From: Betaproteobacteria bacterium
Lineage (GTDB): Bacteria > Pseudomonadota > Gammaproteobacteria > Burkholderiales > SG8-39
DNA length: 37,144 nucleotides
NCBI GenBank assembly: GCA_016210745.1
Contig: JACQTO010000269.1
Location: 1 to 37,144, forward strand
Reading direction: 5' to 3'
Below are positions 32,180 to 37,144 of this stretch, one piece after another; position 1 is the stretch's first letter, and each line of letters starts with the position of its first letter. The translations under genes and the position numbers were made by a program. The notes below the pieces were generated by a model that was given only the letters and a program-made list of their open reading frames with translations, was not told where the DNA came from and made no database searches.

Positions 32180-33622
32180 ATGACGCACCGGACGATGAGA
32201 GATTTTCTGACTGTCCTGGAGGAAAAGGGCCTGCTGCGGCGGATCACCAAGCCGGTCGACCCCTTGTGGGAACCGGCAGTGCTCGCCAAATGGATGTATC
32301 AATCGCTGCCCATGGAAAAGCGCTTCGGCATGTATTTCGAGAAGGTGCGCGGCTCCGACATTCCGTTTGTGACGGGAGCGCTCGGCGCCAGCTACAAGAC
32401 CTACGCGACAGCGCTTGGAGTCGAGGATGTCGAAGGCATCAACCCTTGCTGGGTCAAAGCGGCTCTCAACCCGATTCAACCGAAGATCGTCGAAAAGGGG
32501 CCTTGTCAGGAAGTTGTCTTGACCGGAAAAGACGTGCGGCTGTCCTACCTGCCGATTCCGGTATGGACGCCAGGCAAGGACGTCGGCCGCTATATCACGA
32601 CCAACGTCGTCACCAAGGACCACGACACCGGCGCCCAGAACATGGGCGTTTACCGCACCATGGTGATCGACGAGAATCGGGTCGCCTGCAATCTGCACAT
32701 CGGACGCCACGGTTTCCAGAACATGTTCACCTGGACCGACAAAGGCAAGTCCATGCCGATTGCCTGGGTGATCGGCGCCCCGCCGGCTGTGCATCTTTCC
32801 AGCGTTGCGCTCCTGCCCTACGGCATCGACGAAGTAAGCCTTGCCGGCGGCGCGATGGGCGAGGCGGTGCCGCGGGTGAAATGCAAGACCGTCGATCTGT
32901 ACGTGCCTGCGGAGGCCGAAATCATCATCGAGGGCGAGCTGCGCCCTGGCGAAGAGGTCACCGAAGGACCTTTCGGGGAATTTGCCGGCTACATGGGCGA
33001 AGTGGGTCCGCGTCCGGTCATTCACATCACCGCAATCACCCACCGCAAGAACCCGGTGTATTACGGCATCACGAGCCAAATGCCGCCCTCGGAGAGCACG
33101 ACGCTGCAGAGTGTGGTCAATAGCGGCCTGCTGCTCAAGCGCCTGAAGTACGACATGGCCGAAACGACGGTGACCGACGTGTTCATCGATCTCACCTTCG
33201 CCGGCGTGCTCGGGCACGCCATTGTCGCCATGAAACCTGGCTATCAAGGGCACGCGAAGAAGGTCGGCCGCCTGGTCGCCATGATGACGCCGCTGAAGCG
33301 CGTGACCGTGGTCGACGATGACATCGACATCCGCGACCCGATCCACATGGACTGGGTCCTGAACGCGCGCTACGCCCCTGGGCGCGACACCGACATCTTC
33401 AACGACGTCTTTTTCAATCTCGATCCGGCGATTCGTTCGACCACGTCTCCCACTGTCATGGGCAGCAAGATCGTAATCGATGCCACGCTGAAGAGCGACC
33501 CCGGCCCCTTCTCGCTTCCGAACCAGGAGACCATGGACAAGGGTCTGGCGCTGTGGAAGGAAGTCGGACTGCCGGAATTCGAAGTTTGCAAGCGCGCCAA
33601 GCTGAGGATTGCGGCCTCCTGA
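32180..33622 (+). CDS. UbiD family decarboxylase (UbiD-5)
   Basis: 480 residues, a close paralogue of UbiD-4. Catalytic equivalents R159 (QNMGVYRTM), E262 and E267 (EGPFGEFAGYM) are intact. Other shared blocks are VWTPGKDVGRYITTN, SQMPPSESTTLQ and VTVVDDDIDIRDPIHMDW. ATG 32180 follows CGAGGAG by seven bases; an upstream in-frame start in the hairpin-proximal region has no homology. Two copies of nearly the same enzyme separated by DUF2848 could mean related substrates, or a heteromeric enzyme as in phenylphosphate carboxylase, which uses two UbiD-like subunits; that is inference. A strong hairpin follows the gene. Confidence 0.94.
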   Translation: MTHRTMRDFLTVLEEKGLLRRITKPVDPLWEPAVLAKWMYQSLPMEKRFGMYFEKVRGSDIPFVTGALGASYKTYATALGVEDVEGINPCWVKAALNPIQPKIVEKGPCQEVVLTGKDVRLSYLPIPVWTPGKDVGRYITTNVVTKDHDTGAQNMGVYRTMVIDENRVACNLHIGRHGFQNMFTWTDKGKSMPIAWVIGAPPAVHLSSVALLPYGIDEVSLAGGAMGEAVPRVKCKTVDLYVPAEAEIIIEGELRPGEEVTEGPFGEFAGYMGEVGPRPVIHITAITHRKNPVYYGITSQMPPSESTTLQSVVNSGLLLKRLKYDMAETTVTDVFIDLTFAGVLGHAIVAMKPGYQGHAKKVGRLVAMMTPLKRVTVVDDDIDIRDPIHMDWVLNARYAPGRDTDIFNDVFFNLDPAIRSTTSPTVMGSKIVIDATLKSDPGPFSLPNQETMDKGLALWKEVGLPEFEVCKRAKLRIAAS

Positions 33623-33668
33623 TCGGGCTGTCGGCTGGCGATTTCCGCCTTCTTTTCACTCTCGTACA

Positions 33669-33701
33669 GGCTTGCGCGGCGACCTCGCCGCCGCGCAAGC
33701 C
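33669..33701 (+). terminator. 13-bp GC hairpin after UbiD-5
   Basis: GGCTTGCGCGGCG (33669-33681) pairs perfectly with 33689-33701 around a 7-nt loop. Outer sequences (GATCGG...CTGT near 33624 and ACAGCCGATC near 33711) extend the pairing imperfectly, making a long fold-back. It is the likely end of the UbiD-5 transcript; the next gene starts 170 bp later with its own strong ribosome site. Confidence 0.6.
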
Positions 33702-33872
33702 GCGAGATCACAGCCGATCCACGAAGAAGAAATAAGATCAGTTCGACAGTGACTGCATCTCCCGAGGTTCAGCAGAAAACCGTTCGCGAGCAGGGCCCGA
33801 AGCGGCTACAATTTCACCTTTCTGCACGCTCGCATCTCACCACCCGCTACCGTTATACCGAAAGGAGGACAC

Positions 33873-34895
33873 TTGGCTACCCAAACAACCATGCGTGCGC
33901 TCGTATTGCGCCGCCACGGCGGTATCAGCGACCTGGAATACGTAACCGACCACCCTGCCCCCAAAGTCATTCCCGGGCACGTCGTCATACGGGTGCGTGC
34001 CTCATCGTTTAATTATCACGATTTGTTCACCGTGCGCGGCATGCCGGGCATTAAGGTGCCGCTGCCGGTCATCATCGGGCTGGACATGGCCGGCGAAATC
34101 CTGGAAGTTGGTCCCGAGGTCCAGGGCTGGAAACCGGGCGACCGCGTGCTCGTCAACCCCCTGAACAAGAAGAAAGGCCTGATGGGCGAAATGCTCGACG
34201 GCGGCATGGCCGAACAGTGCCTGGTGGCGGCCGACCAGTTGCTGCGCATGCCAGACAAAGTCACCTTCGAACAAGCTGCCTCGCTGCCGGTCGCCTACGG
34301 CACGGCGCACCGCATGATGATCACCCACAAAACCGTCGAAGCCGGCCATAGCGTTCTGGTGCTCGGCGCGAGCGGCGGAGTCGGCACCGGATGCGTCATC
34401 CTTGGCAAGATGCTCGGTGCCGAGGTGATCGCCTGCGCCTCGAGCGACGCGAAGCTGCAGCGTCTGAAAGAAATGGGCGCCGACCATGTCGTCAATTACA
34501 AGACCACCGACTGGTCCAAGTGGGCAGTCGAGAAATACGGCAAGCCGCAGCGGCGCACCTTCGAAGGCGGCGTGGACGTCGTCATCAACTTCACCGGCGG
34601 CGACACCTGGGTGCCCTCGCTGCGCTGCGTGAAGCGTCGCGGCAAAATCCTCGTATGCGGTGCGACCGCGGGCCACGACCCGAAGGAGGACCTGCGCTAT
34701 CTCTGGAGCTTCGAGATCCAGGTGATCGGCTCCAACAGCTTTTACGACGAGAACCTGACCGCGCTGATGGATCTGATTCAGGAAGGCAAGCTAAAACCCG
34801 TGGTCGACACGGTTCTTCCGCTCGAGCGCGCTGCCGAAGGCGTGCGGATGATTCAGGATCGCGAGGTCCTCGGCAAGATTGTGGTTACACCGTGA
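33873..34895 (+). CDS. Zinc-free medium-chain oxidoreductase (quinone oxidoreductase-like, MDR)
   Basis: 340 residues. The N-terminal GroES-like domain (HVVIRVRASSFNYHDLFTVRG, GLDMAGEILEVGPEVQGWKPGDRV) and the NADPH-binding VLGASGGVGTG (GASGGVG 165-171) define the MDR family. The zinc-ligand cysteines of alcohol dehydrogenases are absent: the catalytic position is the Asn-Tyr-His-Asp stretch and there is no four-Cys lobe. It is therefore an NADPH-dependent enone or enoyl-CoA reductase/quinone reductase type. The start is TTG at 33873 because AAAGGAGG lies 4-5 bases upstream; ATG 33891 is too distant. It probably leads a short unit with the thioesterase 48 bp downstream. Confidence 0.91.
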   Translation: MATQTTMRALVLRRHGGISDLEYVTDHPAPKVIPGHVVIRVRASSFNYHDLFTVRGMPGIKVPLPVIIGLDMAGEILEVGPEVQGWKPGDRVLVNPLNKKKGLMGEMLDGGMAEQCLVAADQLLRMPDKVTFEQAASLPVAYGTAHRMMITHKTVEAGHSVLVLGASGGVGTGCVILGKMLGAEVIACASSDAKLQRLKEMGADHVVNYKTTDWSKWAVEKYGKPQRRTFEGGVDVVINFTGGDTWVPSLRCVKRRGKILVCGATAGHDPKEDLRYLWSFEIQVIGSNSFYDENLTALMDLIQEGKLKPVVDTVLPLERAAEGVRMIQDREVLGKIVVTP

Positions 34896-34922
34896 ATATC
34901 TCCCGGCCTTGCCAGGAGATAT
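34896..34922 (+). repeat. Short inverted repeat ATATCTCC/GGAGATAT
   Basis: Perfect 8-bp arms (34896-34903 and 34915-34922) begin right after the MDR stop codon and end before the thioesterase ribosome site (AAGGAG, 34933-34938). Folding could protect the upstream message or modulate thioesterase translation. Confidence 0.45.
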
Positions 34923-34943
34923 CAATACATCAAGGAGCTGAAT

Positions 34944-35366
34944 ATGAGTGACGAACCGATCACCGCCGAGCGCGTGCAGCAGATGATTACGCGAGGCCCG
35001 TTTCACCAGTGGCTCGGCCTGCAGGTGCTGAAAGTCGAGAAAGACGCCGTTGAAATCAAGGCGACGTGGCGCGAGGAATGGGTGGTCAATCCGGACAAGC
35101 GCTACACCCACGGCGGAATTCTCGCCGCTCTGGTCGACCTCGCGGCCGACTGGGCATTCGTAAGCCGCACCGGCCGGGGCGTGCCGACCATCGACATGCG
35201 CGTGGACTATCATCGGGCGGCCATGCCCGGCGATCTCATCGCCAAGGGCCGAGTCGTCAAGGCGGGCGGTCAATTCTCGGTCGCCGAGGCGCAGGTGTTC
35301 GATAAGGAAGGCGCCCTGGTTGCAAGCGGCCGCGGCGTTTATTTCACTGCGCCGCCCAAGGCCTGA
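34944..35366 (+). CDS. PaaI-like hotdog-fold thioesterase
   Basis: 140 residues of the hotdog fold. The THGGILAALVDLAADWAF motif holds the conserved H56-G-G and acidic D65 that activate water in PaaI-type acyl-CoA thioesterases. MRVDYHRAAMPGDLIAKGRVVKAGGQFSVAEAQVFD forms the later strands. Such enzymes are cytoplasmic tetramers that release stalled phenylacetyl- or hydroxyaryl-CoA species. The start ATG follows AAGGAG. The ORF ends shortly before hairpin copy 3, and the gene pairs with the MDR reductase upstream. Confidence 0.9.
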   Translation: MSDEPITAERVQQMITRGPFHQWLGLQVLKVEKDAVEIKATWREEWVVNPDKRYTHGGILAALVDLAADWAFVSRTGRGVPTIDMRVDYHRAAMPGDLIAKGRVVKAGGQFSVAEAQVFDKEGALVASGRGVYFTAPPKA

Positions 35367-35377
35367 TACTGGAGCGC

Positions 35378-35493
35378 TTGGCGAAGATTTGGTTTTCAAT
35401 TTCGTCTCCCCCTTTTCGTTCAGTTGCTGGCAACTGAACGAAAAGGGGGAGATTGATTAACGGCAAGAGCAGCCTCTTCGGTTCCTGCTATGC
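35378..35493 (-). repeat. Dispersed hairpin element, copy 3
   Basis: A perfect 23-bp stem (35405-35427 with 35430-35452) with loop TG. The framework matches copies 1 and 2, but the variable pair is TT with AA opposite. Read on the minus strand its flanks are GGAACC...GCTG...TTGCCGTTAATCAA and CGAAATTGAAAACCAAATC then TTCGCCAA. It lies between the thioesterase and the CoA-transferase genes, opposite to copies 1 and 2. Confidence 0.85.
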
Positions 35494-35528
35494 CGATTTA
35501 GGAATTCATTCACAGACGAAGGACGAAT

Positions 35529-36479
35529 ATGGGATCCTATTTGGAATTAAGAGAATTCATGGACAAGAAGGACAGGGGACTGCGCAGGAAAGTCATGTCC
35601 TTGAAAGATGCAATCGGCCTGATCCGCGACGGCGATCATGTTGCCTCGGGCGGTTGCCACTACTCCCGCACGCCCATGGCTTCCGTGTGGGAAATGATCA
35701 GGCAGAAGAAGAAGGACATCACCTACTCCAGAAGCATCGCTTCCACCGAAGGCGATTTGCTGCTCGTTGGAGGCGTAACCAAGCATGTAATTACAAGCTG
35801 GTTCAGTCCCGGCGTGACTTGGGGTGTCTCACGAGTCATGCGCCACTACACGGAAAAGAAACTCGCCCGCTACGAGGAATGGAGCCACATGACGCTGGGA
35901 CTGCGTTACCGGGCCGGCGCCATGGGCACTCCATTCATCCCGACCAGGGCCATGCTGGGGTCCGACCTGTTCCCCCGGCTTCCCGACATCAAGCAGATGG
36001 ATTGCCCGTTCACCGGCGACAAGCTCGCCCTGATTCCGGCGCTCAATCCCGATGTCGCCATTCTTCACACCCAGCGCTGCGACGAATTCGGAAACGTTCA
36101 AAGCGACGGTCTGCCTTTCATGGACAGGGACATCGCGATGGCCGCCAACAGGGTCATCATCACCACGGAGAGGATCGTCAGCAATAACCAGATTCGTCGC
36201 GCTCCGGACCGGACCGACATACCGTTCTTCTGCGTCGATGCCGTGGTCGAGGTTCCCTACGGCAGCCTGCCGCATGAATGCTACGGCCAGTATCAGCCCG
36301 CGTTCAAGCATATGGACTATTACGTGAAACTCATGATGGGCAAGGGACCCGACGGGGTCAAGGAATACCTGGATCAGTACGTATATGGCCCGGCCACCTG
36401 GAACGAGTATCTCGAGAAAATCGGATTGGCGAATATTCTGGAAGCAACGAACGAGGGAAGAGGTATCTACAATGACTAG
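35529..36479 (+). CDS. CoA-transferase subunit A (glutaconate CoA-transferase/IpdA type)
   Basis: 316 residues, the size of the alpha subunit of class I glutaconate-type CoA-transferases. Recognisable segments are VMSLKDAIGLIRDGDHVASGGCHYSRTP near the N-terminus, PALNPDVAILHTQRCDEFGNVQ, and VVEVPYGSLPHECYGQYQPAFKHMDYY. Members transfer CoA between acyl-CoA and free acids; the IpdA branch acts in ring opening of steroid degradation. The catalytic Glu sits on subunit B. ATG 35529 follows AAGGA by five bases. It overlaps the B subunit gene by eight bases, indicating a fixed A-B complex. Its placement suggests activation of an imported or decarboxylated acid, or ring hydrolysis. Confidence 0.88.
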   Translation: MGSYLELREFMDKKDRGLRRKVMSLKDAIGLIRDGDHVASGGCHYSRTPMASVWEMIRQKKKDITYSRSIASTEGDLLLVGGVTKHVITSWFSPGVTWGVSRVMRHYTEKKLARYEEWSHMTLGLRYRAGAMGTPFIPTRAMLGSDLFPRLPDIKQMDCPFTGDKLALIPALNPDVAILHTQRCDEFGNVQSDGLPFMDRDIAMAANRVIITTERIVSNNQIRRAPDRTDIPFFCVDAVVEVPYGSLPHECYGQYQPAFKHMDYYVKLMMGKGPDGVKEYLDQYVYGPATWNEYLEKIGLANILEATNEGRGIYND

Positions 36480-37144
36480 CCCCAACTACAACACGGCTGA
36501 ACTGGTCGCCGTCATGAGCGCCAGGTTCCTGGAGGATGGCAAGATCGTCTTTGGCGGAGCGGGCATGCCTCTGGTGTCATGCATTCTCGCGCAGAAGATG
36601 CATGCGCCGACGCTGACCATCCTCTTCGAGGGGGGCGTTATCGGCCCGCATGTGGAAATCGGCAAGATGCCCCCGAGCACCAACGAGCAGCGCGCCGCAA
36701 AACAAGCCAACATGCTCCTTTCCATCACCGACATCCTCCTTCTGCAGCAAAGAGGGTTTGTCGACTACGGTTTCCTGGGCGGCGCCCAGATCGACATGTA
36801 CGGAAACCTGAACAGTTCCTTCATCGGCGATGCGGACAACCCCAAGGTTCGGCTCCCCGGAACGGGCGGGGCGAACGACATCGCCAGCCTGGCTTCGAGA
36901 ATTCTCGTCGCCATGCACCACGAGAAAAAGCGCTTCGTGGAAAAGGTGGATTTCATCACCGCACCCGGCTATCTGCATGGGGGAACCAGCCGCAGGGATG
37001 CCGGCTTGCGTGCCGGAGGCCCCTACAAGGTCATCACCCACCTCCGCATCCTCGGTTTTGCAGAGAAATCCACGAGGATGTGTCTCGAGACGCTCCATCC
37101 CGGAGCCACGCTCGAAGAGGTGAAGGCGAGAACCGGCTACGCGC
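36472..37144 (+). CDS. CoA-transferase subunit B (partial, cut by right edge)
   Basis: 224 residues visible, open at the window end. It begins MTSPNYNTAELVAVMSARFL, in the +1 frame of the subunit A end and overlapping it by eight bases. ILFEGGVIGPHVEIGKMPPSTNEQRA matches the glutaconate CoA-transferase beta segment that carries the catalytic Glu (ESG in most members, EGG here). DYGFLGGAQIDMYGNLNSS and LPGTGGANDIASLASRILVAM are further family motifs. The change from ESG to EGG next to the nucleophile resembles the IpdB-like branch, where hydrolase activity replaces CoA transfer; that reading needs the missing part. Confidence 0.87.
   Translation, partial: MTSPNYNTAELVAVMSARFLEDGKIVFGGAGMPLVSCILAQKMHAPTLTILFEGGVIGPHVEIGKMPPSTNEQRAAKQANMLLSITDILLLQQRGFVDYGFLGGAQIDMYGNLNSSFIGDADNPKVRLPGTGGANDIASLASRILVAMHHEKKRFVEKVDFITAPGYLHGGTSRRDAGLRAGGPYKVITHLRILGFAEKSTRMCLETLHPGATLEEVKARTGYA

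Noticed and set aside
31922-33346. 474-codon minus-strand open frame opposite UbiD-5
   Set aside because: Shadow of UbiD-5; its end overlaps the copy 4 palindrome and it has no recognisable domain.
1-37144. Prophage, integrative element or CRISPR array
   Set aside because: No integrase, transposase, phage structural gene, tRNA target or regularly spaced repeat array was seen.

Overview
The window reads as one dense catabolic locus from a high-GC Gram-negative bacterium, most likely a betaproteobacterium of the Burkholderiales/Rhodocyclales kind. The grounds are the codon use, a lone Bug/TctC-type binding protein (a family greatly expanded in that group), and many AGGAGG ribosome binding sites with frequent GTG and TTG starts. 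Nothing in it is a housekeeping gene, and there is no integrase, transposase, phage gene, tRNA, rRNA or CRISPR array. The theme is activation, redox chemistry and (de)carboxylation of aromatic or related organic acids. Five separate UbiD-family decarboxylases lie in 18.4 kb, with no UbiX-type prenyl-FMN synthase beside them.

Left part (1-8413, minus strand): an SDR dehydrogenase, an acyl-CoA dehydrogenase and an enoyl-CoA hydratase form one unit. After a 461-bp AT-richer gap comes a three-subunit molybdenum hydroxylase of the xanthine dehydrogenase/CO dehydrogenase type (FeS, Mo and FAD subunits), then a cupin and an amidohydrolase that runs off the left edge. An acyl-CoA ligase (8604-10262, plus) is divergent from the SDR unit, so ligase plus beta-oxidation-like enzymes probably form one regulon.

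Middle part (10390-21022): on the minus strand lie a Bug binding protein, a carboxyltransferase lacking a biotin domain, and a PYROXD2-like FAD oxidoreductase. A highly structured 491-bp intergenic region follows. Then come UbiD-1, a 62-residue zinc-ribbon protein joined to UbiD-2 on the plus strand, and UbiD-3 convergent on the minus strand. A MITE/REP-like inverted repeat lies in the convergent gap.

Right part (21238-37144, all plus strand): a DUF1185 (AA_synth) protein heads a complete branched-chain-amino-acid-type ABC transporter (binding protein, two permeases, two ATPases). Next are a complete TRAP transporter (DctP, DctQ, DctM), UbiD-4, a DUF2848 protein, UbiD-5 (a close paralogue of UbiD-4), a zinc-free MDR oxidoreductase, a PaaI-like thioesterase, and a two-subunit glutaconate-type CoA-transferase whose B subunit is cut by the right edge.

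Working model (inference): several carboxylated substrates are imported by dedicated carriers, activated by the ligase or the CoA-transferase, decarboxylated or carboxylated by UbiD enzymes, oxidised or reduced by the molybdenum enzyme and the dehydrogenases, and drained through acyl-CoA chemistry.

The most unusual non-coding signal is a family of four dispersed ~110-120 bp elements at 23141-23259, 31051-31160, 31955-32072 and 35378-35493. Each centres on a 23-25 bp near-perfect hairpin with a 2-nt loop. Flanks are conserved between copies while the stem sequence differs, and each stem difference is matched by a compensatory change in the other arm. Two copies in opposite orientation bracket exactly one gene (DUF2848).
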